From contig DGTB01000163.1 of assembly GCA_002394185.1 (NCBI GenBank), positions 702-15,119 of the forward strand: a DNA stretch of 14,418 bases, in the 5' to 3' direction. A model generated the notes under the pieces. The model saw nothing but the letters and a program-made list of their open reading frames with translations, was not told where the DNA came from and searched no databases. This document shows positions 7,858 to 13,898 of the stretch, piece by piece. The first letter of the stretch is position 1. Every line of letters begins with the position of its first letter. The position numbers were made by a program, and so were the translations under genes. The stretch comes from Bacteroidales bacterium UBA4347. GTDB taxonomy: Bacteria; Bacteroidota; Bacteroidia; Bacteroidales; P3.

Positions 7858-8550
7858 ATGAGAGCCTTCCTCGACAGCCTCACCCAGACCCTTTTCCCCT
7901 GCACCTGCGCCTGCTGCGGCGACGTGTTGATGCCGGGCGAAAAACAAATCTGCATCAACTGCATGGCCGAACTCACCGCCACCCTCTACAGCGGCCATGC
8001 CCACAACCGCACCGAGCGTCTGCTCGGCGCCCGAATCCATTTTCTCCACGCCACATCCATCTTCACTTTCCGCCACGGCAACACCGTGCAGCGGCTCATC
8101 CATGCCATGAAGTTCCACGGCAACAGCGAGCTATGCATCCAGATGGGACGCCAGATGGGACTCGAGCTCCTGGCCTCGGGTCGCTTCGACGACATCGACC
8201 TGCTTGTGCCCGTGCCTCTCCACTGGTGGCGTCGTATCCAGCGCGGCTACAACCAAAGCGAACTGCTCTGCCGCGGCATTGCCCAAGTCATGCACCGCGA
8301 GGTAAACACCCGCACCCTGCGCCGCCACCGCTACACACGCCAGCAGAGCCTCCAAGCCTCGGCCGACCGCGAGAAGAACGTTGCCGGCGCCTTCTCCCTG
8401 CGCCACCCCGACGACCTTGCCGGCCGACACATTCTGCTGGTCGACGACGTCCTCACCACCGGCGCCACCCTCTGCAGCTGCTGCCAAGCCCTCGAGGAAA
8501 TACCAAACCTTACCATCAGCATCGCCACCCTCAGCGTCGCCGGACACTAA
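7858..8550 (+). CDS. ComF family phosphoribosyltransferase-like protein
   Basis: A 230-residue protein of the ComF/GntX family, linked in other bacteria to DNA uptake or use of external DNA; its biochemical reaction is not settled. The N-terminus has a zinc-binding pattern CxxC (C17, C20) and CxxC (C32, C35). The middle holds LVPVPLHWWRRIQRGYNQSE, the conserved family block. The C-terminal PRPP-binding loop is ILLVDDVLTTGAT, with D196 and D197 as the acidic pair. It lies 6 bases after queA and is the last gene of the operon. A T9 run at 8566-8574, about 15 bases after its stop, and the long hairpin at 8583-8677 may end the transcript. Confidence 0.88.
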   Translation: MRAFLDSLTQTLFPCTCACCGDVLMPGEKQICINCMAELTATLYSGHAHNRTERLLGARIHFLHATSIFTFRHGNTVQRLIHAMKFHGNSELCIQMGRQMGLELLASGRFDDIDLLVPVPLHWWRRIQRGYNQSELLCRGIAQVMHREVNTRTLRRHRYTRQQSLQASADREKNVAGAFSLRHPDDLAGRHILLVDDVLTTGATLCSCCQALEEIPNLTISIATLSVAGH

Positions 8551-8574
8551 CCCTCCCGACGACAGTTTTTTTTT
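8535..8574 (+). terminator. Possible weak intrinsic terminator after the comF-type gene
   Basis: CGTCG (8535-8539) can pair with CGACG (8557-8561) across a 17-base loop, and a run of nine T follows at 8566-8574. The T-run is strong but the stem is short and widely spaced and starts inside the coding region, so this is a tentative call. Confidence 0.3.
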
Positions 8575-8582
8575 CGCCCCAT

Positions 8583-8677
8583 CGCCTTACCAACTCCTTA
8601 CCATCTCCTTACCAACTCCTACATTTCTTATATTTTTGTAGGAGTTGATAGGGGGTTGAATGGGGGTTGTCAGGGCG
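8583..8677. repeat. Long imperfect inverted repeat with 11-nt internal repeats
   Basis: Arms 8583-8622 and 8638-8677 pair around a 15-base A/T-rich loop. The inner 10 bp (CAACTCCTAC type, 8613-8622 with 8638-8647) are perfect. Over all 40 positions I count 28 Watson-Crick pairs, 5 G-U pairs and 7 mismatches. The left arm is built of three 11-nt units, CCTTACCAACT (8585-8595), CCTTACCATCT (8596-8606) and CCTTACCAACT (8607-8617). The right arm repeats with the same 11-nt period as G-rich units (from 8640, 8651, 8662 and 8673). It lies between the comF-type gene and the pyrH promoter. No T-run follows the right arm, so it is not a standard terminator. Confidence 0.75.
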
Positions 8678-8727
8678 GTGGCACGACAGGGTGGGGATAA
8701 AAAAATATGGCCGATGCTGCACTTTTA

Positions 8728-8759
8728 TTTGCAAAAATTGATTAAAATATTTATTTTTG
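8728..8759 (+). promoter_or_regulatory. Bacteroidetes-type promoter for pyrH-frr
   Basis: TTTG (8728-8731) and TATTTTTG (8752-8759) are separated by 20 bases, matching the Bacteroidota -33/-7 pattern. The start codon of pyrH is 58 bases after the -7 element. This places pyrH under its own promoter rather than only under read-through from the comF-type gene. Confidence 0.7.
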
Positions 8760-8817
8760 TTGTTTCAAAAAAGGTCCGACAATCAAACAACAAGCTAACC
8801 GACAATACGTTAGAGAA

Positions 8818-9558
8818 ATGAAGTACAAGAGAATATTGCTCAAACTGAGCGGAGAATCGCTGATGGGGAGCCAGAGCTACGGCATCAGCCCCGAGATGCT
8901 AACCCAGTATGCCACGGATATCAAGGCCGTGGTGGAACGCGGCTGCGAGGTAGCCATCGTCATCGGTGGCGGCAACATCTTCCGCGGTCTCAGCGGCGCC
9001 GCCAAGGGCATGGACCGCGTGCAGGGCGACTACATGGGCATGATGGCCACCCTCATCAACAGCATGGCCCTGCAAGCCGAGCTGGAGCGCCAGGGCATGA
9101 AGACCGAGCTGCTCGGCGGCCTGGCCATCGAGCCCATCTGCAAGGAGATGAGCCGTCGGCGCGCCAAGGAGGCCATGGCCGAGGGCCGCGTGGTCATCAT
9201 CGGCGGCGGCACCGGCAACCCCTACTTCACCACCGACACCGCCTCGACCCTCCGCGCCATCGAGGTGGAGGCCGACGTCATCCTGAAGGGCACCCGTGTG
9301 GACGGCGTCTACACCGCCGACCCCGAAAAGGACCCCACGGCCACCAAGTATAAAACCCTCAGCTATAGCGAAGCCATCGAGAAGAAACTGAAGATTATGG
9401 ACCTCACCGCCTTCGCCCTTGCCGAGGACAACAACCTGCCCATCTACGTCTTCGACATGAACCGCACGGGCAACCTGCTCAAGGTTGTCGACGGCAAACA
9501 GATAGGCACCCTGGTAAGCAACCAGAAGAAAACCAATAGCAAACAAAAAACAAAATAA
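8818..9558 (+). CDS. pyrH: UMP kinase
   Basis: A 246-residue cytoplasmic enzyme that phosphorylates UMP to UDP with ATP, the committed step towards UTP and CTP. It belongs to the amino-acid-kinase fold: LKLSGE at 8-13, the glycine-rich IGGGN at 49-53, DYMGM at 71-75 near the UMP site, and GGGTGNPYFTTDTA at about 141-154, a block typical of bacterial PyrH. Length is normal (E. coli 241) apart from a short Lys-rich tail (about the last 10 residues). The start is clear: ATG followed directly by KYKRILLKLSGE. It precedes frr by 4 bases, the usual gene order. Confidence 0.95.
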   Translation: MKYKRILLKLSGESLMGSQSYGISPEMLTQYATDIKAVVERGCEVAIVIGGGNIFRGLSGAAKGMDRVQGDYMGMMATLINSMALQAELERQGMKTELLGGLAIEPICKEMSRRRAKEAMAEGRVVIIGGGTGNPYFTTDTASTLRAIEVEADVILKGTRVDGVYTADPEKDPTATKYKTLSYSEAIEKKLKIMDLTAFALAEDNNLPIYVFDMNRTGNLLKVVDGKQIGTLVSNQKKTNSKQKTK

Positions 9559-9562
9559 AGAT

Positions 9563-10126
9563 ATGAACGATTTATCGAAAGCTTGCCTCGACGAGGCTAA
9601 AAAAGACATGCAGAGTTCCATTGGCTTCCTGGAGAAGGAACTGGCCAAAATCCGCGCCGGCAAAGCCAACCCCGGCATGCTCGACGGCGTGAAGGTGGAC
9701 TACTACGGCACCATGACCGAAATCAGCCAAGTGGCCAACATCAACACCCCCGACGCCCGCAGCATCGTCATCCAGCCGTGGGAGAAGACCATCGTGGGTG
9801 CCATCAACAAGGCCATCCTCGACGCCAACCTGGGCTTCACGCCGCGCCACGAAGGCGATATCCTCCGCATTGTCGTCCCCCCGCTGACCGAAGAGCGCCG
9901 CAAAGAGCTCTGCAAGGCTGCCAAGACCGAAATCGAGAACGCCAAGGTCAACGTGCGCAACGTGCGCCGCAACGTTATGGACAAGGTAAAGAAACTCAAG
10001 GACAAATCCGTTCCCGAGGACGAGGTGAAGCAGGTCGAAAAAGAGCTGCAGGACATCACCGACAAGAACATCGCCGAGTGCGACAAAATCTACGCCGCCA
10101 AGGAGAAAGAGATTATGTCCATCTAA
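9563..10126 (+). CDS. frr: Ribosome recycling factor
   Basis: A 187-residue protein that works with EF-G to split the post-termination ribosome. It is collinear with the family over its whole length: IRAGKANPGML (about 31-41), VDYYGTMT with NINTPDARSI after it, QPWEK, ILDANLGFTPRHEGD, the loop IVVPPLTEERRKEL, and VRNVRRNVMDKVKKL in the helical stem. It follows pyrH by 4 bases. Its stop codon TAA overlaps an ATG (TAATG, 10124-10128) that opens a 12-codon frame running through the CTATAGT repeats to the birA start. Confidence 0.96.
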   Translation: MNDLSKACLDEAKKDMQSSIGFLEKELAKIRAGKANPGMLDGVKVDYYGTMTEISQVANINTPDARSIVIQPWEKTIVGAINKAILDANLGFTPRHEGDILRIVVPPLTEERRKELCKAAKTEIENAKVNVRNVRRNVMDKVKKLKDKSVPEDEVKQVEKELQDITDKNIAECDKIYAAKEKEIMSI

Positions 10127-10129
10127 TGC

Positions 10130-10163
10130 CTATAGTTACTATAGTTGCTATAGTTCCTATATG
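10130..10163 (+). repeat. 9-bp tandem repeat CTATAGTTN at the frr-birA junction
   Basis: Three complete units, CTATAGTTA (10130-10138), CTATAGTTG (10139-10147) and CTATAGTTC (10148-10156), plus the partial unit CTATATG (10157-10163) whose last bases form the birA start codon. The array fills the whole space between the two genes. The same unit recurs inside birA, and the 16-mer CCTATAGTTACTATAG is shared exactly (10129-10144 and 10437-10452). Read from ATG 10126, the repeat encodes the 12-residue peptide MPIVTIVAIVPI, with its TGA overlapping the birA ATG. Confidence 0.85.
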
Positions 10164-10898
10164 ACCATTCATTCATTCGACTCCCTGGAGTCAACCAACA
10201 AGTATTGTGAAGCCCTCGACCTCGCTGAGGTGGAGGACTTCACTTGCTATTGGGCCCTGGAGCAGACCGCCGGCATCGGCCAGCGTGGCAACCACTGGCA
10301 CTCCGCGCCGGGCCAGAACCTCACCTTCAGCCTGGTGCTCCACCCTGCGTTTCTGCCCGCCGCCCGGCAGTTCTGCCTCACCCAGGCCCTGTCGCTGGGG
10401 ATTAAGGATTTTATTGAGTCTATAGTATCTATAGATCCTATAGTTACTATAGCATCTATCAAGTGGCCCAACGACATCTACGTCGACGGCCACAAAATCT
10501 GCGGCACCCTCGTCAGCACCCGCCTGCAGGGCAACGCCATTGCCTCCGCCGTTTGCGGCATAGGCCTCAACGTCAACGAGCGGGAGTTCCCCTCGTGGGT
10601 GCCCCACCCCACCTCGCTCGGCCTGCTGACCGGGCAGAATTACGCCCTGGAGCCCCTGCTCCGACAGCTGTTGGCCTGCATCGAAAAAAGATACAACGAT
10701 TTAAAAACCGGCATCGACCCCGAGCCGGAATACCTGGCGCACCTGATGAACCTCCACGTTCCCGCGCGATACATATATAATAAGGAAGAAATCGCCGCCA
10801 CCATCACCGGCGTCGACCCCCACGGACGCCTGCTTCTCACCGCTGCCGACGGCCGCAGTCTATCTTGCGGCATGAAGGAAATCCAGTTTGTTCTTTAG
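10161..10898 (+). CDS. birA: Biotin-[acetyl-CoA-carboxylase] ligase, monofunctional
   Basis: A 245-residue enzyme that activates biotin with ATP and attaches it to a lysine of the biotin carboxyl carrier protein. STNKY (11-15), the adenylate-binding loop QTAGIGQRGNHWHS (35-48), KWPNDIY (101-107), HKICGTL with K112, and CGIGLNVNE (132-140) are all present. The N-terminal helix-turn-helix of E. coli BirA is absent, so it should not act as a repressor. Residues 87-100 are encoded by a 9-bp tandem repeat, giving Ile at every third position (88, 91, 94, 97, 100) directly before the conserved KWPND strand. Family members usually have a shorter linker here, so the repeat appears to be absorbed into the protein without breaking it. 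The stop codon overlaps that of the converging gene. Confidence 0.93.
   Translation: MTIHSFDSLESTNKYCEALDLAEVEDFTCYWALEQTAGIGQRGNHWHSAPGQNLTFSLVLHPAFLPAARQFCLTQALSLGIKDFIESIVSIDPIVTIASIKWPNDIYVDGHKICGTLVSTRLQGNAIASAVCGIGLNVNEREFPSWVPHPTSLGLLTGQNYALEPLLRQLLACIEKRYNDLKTGIDPEPEYLAHLMNLHVPARYIYNKEEIAATITGVDPHGRLLLTAADGRSLSCGMKEIQFVL
10420..10460 (+). repeat. In-frame copy of the 9-bp CTATAGTNN repeat inside birA
   Basis: Four units, CTATAGTAT (10420-10428), CTATAGATC (10429-10437), CTATAGTTA (10438-10446) and CTATAGCAT (10447-10455), plus the partial unit CTATC. Unit length is three codons, so copy-number change would not shift the frame. The codon phase (nCT ATA GTn) is the same as in the 12-codon frame at the frr-birA junction. 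The repeat is more A/T-rich than the surrounding birA sequence. Confidence 0.85.
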
Positions 10899-12424
10899 CG
10901 AAGTAGCAACACGGTGCCAATGCCTGTATAGACAAGCCCCTGCGACTTCAGTTCCCAATGGTAGGCGTATGCACCCTGCGGCATGGGACACCCATTGCGT
11001 GTGCCGTCCCAATGCTCAGAAATACCATTGCTTTCCCATACCAGCAACCCCGTACGGGTATATAAGGTCATCCGGAATTCCTCGACTGGGGCGCTGGCTT
11101 GTACGCCGAAAAGCCTGTTGGTCTCTGCGTCGGGGGTGAAAACATTGGGGAACCACAGCCCGCTGCAGTTTTCCATCGCAACAGACTGTGACACACAAAC
11201 ATCCCCCGCAGTGTCGAGCAGCTGGTACACCGTCGGCACCTTAGGGTGGACGACAATGCAGGGTTGTCCTTGCAGCGAATCGAGGGAACGGTCGTAGGGC
11301 TCGGAGTTCCAACGCACATTCCGCATACCCTCAACACAGAGGGTCACCTCCTCGCCAGGACAAACACGTTCTGCCGAGAAGGAAAGCCCCACCTCGGCGG
11401 CTGACACGTTCAATATCACCAGCGAGTCGCATCCCAACGAGGATGTCAACGTAAACCTATAGCTGCCTGGGGCGACAATCATGCTGTCGAGAAACCGCAG
11501 CGTGTCGCCATGGACGAGGATGCTTTCCATCTCGGTATCAGCCACTTCAGGCACCCATAGAGACAGCCTGTAGTGCACCATGCCGTGGCTTTCGAGACGC
11601 TCGCGCGAGAAGACATGCAGGCCAGGCGTGGAGGTTTCGGTGCTGTCTATGGTGAAGCCATAGCCACTGTAGGGCTGACGGGAGCAGATGGTGTCACGGT
11701 AGTCGACAGTGTCCATCTCGTCGGCCACATGAAGATTGTCGATAAAGATTTGCACCGTGCCAATAGAATCCATATTGCAGATTGGCTTGAAGGCCAGGCA
11801 TCGAATGGCAGGAAGCGTTGCGTAACGGGTGCGCAGGTCGAGTCGATAATGTTGCCAGCTGTCCGTGTTGGCGGTGTTACCAGAGAACCAGGCAGCAGTG
11901 TCTATGACAATATTGGCAATCGGAAAATAGTTGTTCTCGGGGTCGGATTCGTCGGTGACATAGCCCATCTGGAGGACACCTGCATGCCACGGGAGGCTGT
12001 CCGGGGTGCCGAAATGGCCCACAGAATCATACCATATATATTGCACATCAAAAGAAATCACCGTGGGACGATTGCGGAATGGCGGGGAGACCGTGTAGGT
12101 ATATTCCACGCGGTCACGCTGGCCGGCCATGGGTTTATCTGCATACAGCCAAAGTGCATGGTTGCCGGACCCCGTATGGTTCGGCGCAATCATCGAACAT
12201 ACAGTATAGATGGAGCGGTAAATATACTGGGTCCAGCAGTTGGCCTCCGTCACCAGTGTCATATCCACGGCACTGCCGGCCATAGGTGTTCGATAGGTGA
12301 AACCGTCGAAATCCTGCACATACGGCAGGTCCATGATGCAAGAATACGACTGACCATATACGATGGCCGGGGGAACCAGTAGAATCCATAAAACAATGCA
12401 ACTGTATGAACGAGTGAAAAGCAT
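10895..12424 (-). CDS. Secreted protein with anchor-type jelly-roll region and gliding-motility (CHU_C) C-terminal domain
   Basis: A 509-residue predicted type IX secretion cargo. The start at 12424 follows the TGA of the upstream gene (TGATG) and gives a signal peptide (hydrophobic core CIVLWILLVPPAIVYG, cleavage near residue 24). DLPYVQDFDGF (about 32-42) followed by a Cys-Trp block resembles choice-of-anchor J/MAM-like modules (about 30-220). DTICSRQPYSGYGF with a later GCDSLVILNVS is a repeat style common in Bacteroidota surface proteins. An Ig-like stretch follows (about 355-420). Residues 422-509 match the CHU_C sorting domain: FPNVFTPD, LYTRTGLLVWES, HWDGTRNG and PQGAYAYHW. The usual TPNGDGxND core is degenerate here (TPDAETNRL). 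It is last in the sigma-factor operon. Its GC content appears lower than that of the neighbours: two 60-base lines I counted gave 48% and one 60%, against 60% and 68% in frr and pyrH. Confidence 0.8.
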   Translation of the reverse strand: MLFTRSYSCIVLWILLVPPAIVYGQSYSCIMDLPYVQDFDGFTYRTPMAGSAVDMTLVTEANCWTQYIYRSIYTVCSMIAPNHTGSGNHALWLYADKPMAGQRDRVEYTYTVSPPFRNRPTVISFDVQYIWYDSVGHFGTPDSLPWHAGVLQMGYVTDESDPENNYFPIANIVIDTAAWFSGNTANTDSWQHYRLDLRTRYATLPAIRCLAFKPICNMDSIGTVQIFIDNLHVADEMDTVDYRDTICSRQPYSGYGFTIDSTETSTPGLHVFSRERLESHGMVHYRLSLWVPEVADTEMESILVHGDTLRFLDSMIVAPGSYRFTLTSSLGCDSLVILNVSAAEVGLSFSAERVCPGEEVTLCVEGMRNVRWNSEPYDRSLDSLQGQPCIVVHPKVPTVYQLLDTAGDVCVSQSVAMENCSGLWFPNVFTPDAETNRLFGVQASAPVEEFRMTLYTRTGLLVWESNGISEHWDGTRNGCPMPQGAYAYHWELKSQGLVYTGIGTVLLLR

Positions 12425-12945
12425 CACCGGCCGTTGTGCATGATTTTCTTTATCAGCAACGAGACCACGGCGTCGTATTGTTCCTCGCTTTCGGCGCAGA
12501 AGATGTAGACGGCCTGGTTGAGATAGGATATGCCGAGGTAGCAGCTGCCGGCGATGTCGACCTGCTCGTTGACCACCGGCGGGTTGCTGCTGGGGTTGCT
12601 GCGGCTGCGACGGGCGAAGAGCACGGCGTCGTAGCCCTCGCGCAGCGAGGCCTGCTGCTCGGGCGAGAGGTCGCCGATGTAGAACTCCCGTTTCATCCAG
12701 GCCCAGCCTTCGTCGTCCTCGGCCTCGATGACGGTGACGTCGACACTCGACGCGCTGTCGATGGCGAAACCACTCACCGACGCCACCTTGACCCCCGGCT
12801 GCGAAGCATAGCGTTTGTAGAGGTCGGTCTGCGCCGAGGCGGAAGTGGCGAATGAAGAAAGAAGAATGAAGAATAGCAACAGGCACCACCGCAGCGTTGC
12901 GGCAGTCCCTCGAAACCTTAAACATTCAGCTTTATACTGTTTCAT
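12424..12945 (-). CDS. Small secreted protein of unknown function (possibly DUF4252-like)
   Basis: A 173-residue protein with a long-N-region signal peptide: hydrophobic core CLLLFFILLSSFATSA at about 21-36 and a likely cleavage ASA-Q after residue 38. The mature part opens with LYKRYASQPGVKVASVSGF, a pattern reminiscent of the small secreted proteins (DUF4252 type) often found beside sigma/anti-sigma genes in Bacteroidales; I cannot confirm the family. It has two cysteines near the C-terminus (SCYLG and IFCAE) that could form a disulfide. The start ATG overlaps the stop of the membrane protein gene (ATGA), and its stop overlaps the start of the CHU_C gene, so translational coupling is likely. 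The signal-peptide core is encoded in part by a GAATGAAGAA direct repeat. Confidence 0.7.
   Translation of the reverse strand: MKQYKAECLRFRGTAATLRWCLLLFFILLSSFATSASAQTDLYKRYASQPGVKVASVSGFAIDSASSVDVTVIEAEDDEGWAWMKREFYIGDLSPEQQASLREGYDAVLFARRSRSNPSSNPPVVNEQVDIAGSCYLGISYLNQAVYIFCAESEEQYDAVVSLLIKKIMHNGR
12850..12873. repeat. Short direct repeat GAATGAAGAA within the signal-peptide coding region
   Basis: GAATGAAGAA occurs on the + strand at 12850-12859 and again at 12864-12873, 14 bases apart, in a purine-rich tract. On the coding (-) strand it reads as TTCTTCATTC-type sequence and supplies the Phe/Ile/Leu/Ser codons of the signal peptide's hydrophobic core. Confidence 0.55.
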
Positions 12946-13430
12946 ACCGAAAGGAAGCGTTTGATGTCATTGATGACGGAGTCGGCGTCGCACTGGTTGT
13001 TGCACACCACGACGGGTTCCGTTTTCTTGATGGCGGCGGGCTTGACGCTGGCAAGCTTGGGCGTTGGGACCGCCTTGGGCTCCGGCTTAGCCTTTGCAAC
13101 AGGCTTGGGGGCCGCCTCGCGGGCCTCCACGGGGCGCAACACCTGCTCGACGGCAGGGACGACCTGCATGGCTGCAGGCACCTCGCGGACTTCGGCAACC
13201 ATCACCTCCTCCGTTGGGCGGGGCATGACGGCCATCACCCCCGCACCAATCACCACCAAAGCGCCCACGGCCAGCGACGCACGGCGCCAGAGGATGCCGC
13301 GTGCACGGCTGTGCGCCGAGGCCATCACCTCGTCGCGATGGGTGAGGCGGTTGAGCTCGCTGCGCTCTTCGTCGGTCAGTGTACCCGCGCGGAACTTGTC
13401 CAGAAGGTACTGCAATGAGTTCTGTTTCAT
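12942..13430 (-). CDS. Single-pass membrane protein, probable anti-sigma factor
   Basis: A 162-residue protein placed directly after an ECF sigma factor gene. The cytoplasmic N-terminus LLDKFRAGTLTDEERSEL (about 9-26) resembles the N-terminal segment of Bacteroidota anti-sigma regulators (FecR type). One transmembrane helix follows (about 50-69, SLAVGALVVIGAGVMAV). The periplasmic part is a Pro/Lys/Ala/Val-rich linker (about 98-140), similar in style to the TonB linker, ending in a compact tail with two cysteines and CDADSVINDIKRFL. It has no FecR sensory domain, so what it senses is unclear. It overlaps the sigma gene by 4 bases and the secreted-protein gene by 4 bases. The role as anti-sigma is inferred from position and topology. 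Confidence 0.7.
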   Translation of the reverse strand: MKQNSLQYLLDKFRAGTLTDEERSELNRLTHRDEVMASAHSRARGILWRRASLAVGALVVIGAGVMAVMPRPTEEVMVAEVREVPAAMQVVPAVEQVLRPVEAREAAPKPVAKAKPEPKAVPTPKLASVKPAAIKKTEPVVVCNNQCDADSVINDIKRFLSV

Positions 13431-13885
13431 AGTTCTCGTTCTATTTTTTTTCTCAGTTCACAATGGGCATCGGCAAGGATACGCTTGACGGATGAGATGC
13501 TCATCTGCATCATGCCGGCCACTTCACTCAGGGTGTAGCCGTCCTCGTCGTGCAATTCGACTATGGCTTTGGCCACGTCCGACAGCTCGTCGCGTTTCTC
13601 GGCCACCAGCTGGAGCAGGCGTTCGCGGTCGTAGTCGGTGACGAGCATCATCTCGTCGACTCCGACCAACCGGTTGCGCCGCTGCAGCATATTCGTGCCC
13701 AAATTCTTTATAATGCGCACGCAATAGTCGCAGGGCGATTTGACGTAGAGTCTTGTCATAGTCCTTGTCAGGGCTTCCTGCACCACCTCGCGGGCATCGT
13801 CCTTGTCGCGGACGATAGCCATGGCTACGCTGAAGAAATCCAGGTAGTGGTCCACCAGCTGTTGTCGCATTTCTGCCCTTTTCAT
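13427..13885 (-). CDS. RNA polymerase sigma factor, ECF subfamily
   Basis: A 152-residue sigma factor with only regions 2 and 4. Region 2 (about 8-70) includes DDAREVVQEAL at 29-39, the core-binding segment, and IIKNLGTNMLQRR at 58-70. Region 4 (about 98-150) has the helix-turn-helix GYTLSEVAGMMQMSISSVKR. The start ATG at 13885 is preferred; extending to 13900 would need a TTG codon and adds nothing conserved. It heads a - strand operon with the membrane protein, the small secreted protein and the CHU_C protein. A hairpin at 13899-13926 lies just upstream, and CACTTTTG (13897-13904 read on the - strand) is a partial match to the -7 consensus, so the promoter is uncertain. Confidence 0.88.
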   Translation of the reverse strand: MKRAEMRQQLVDHYLDFFSVAMAIVRDKDDAREVVQEALTRTMTRLYVKSPCDYCVRIIKNLGTNMLQRRNRLVGVDEMMLVTDYDRERLLQLVAEKRDELSDVAKAIVELHDEDGYTLSEVAGMMQMSISSVKRILADAHCELRKKIEREL

Positions 13886-13898
13886 ACTATAAAGAGTC

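Noticed and set aside
8631..8638. TATTTTTG in the hairpin loop as a second -7 promoter element
   Set aside because: No TTTG-like -33 element lies 19-21 bases upstream, where the CCTTACC repeats are, while the site at 8752-8759 has a proper partner.
7779..8648. A 289-codon + strand frame over the ends of queA and the comF-type gene
   Set aside because: It is Pro/His/Arg-rich shadow sequence in a different frame from ComF, which has the zinc and PRPP motifs.
10130..10163. CRISPR-like or origin-like array at the CTATAGT repeats
   Set aside because: Units are 9 bp and contiguous with no unique spacers, and no cas genes or replication genes are nearby.
12425..12925. N-terminal extension of the CHU_C reading frame
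   Set aside because: The extension is Arg/Gln-rich and lies opposite in frame to the small secreted-protein gene. The ATG at 12424 gives a proper signal peptide and a TGATG junction.
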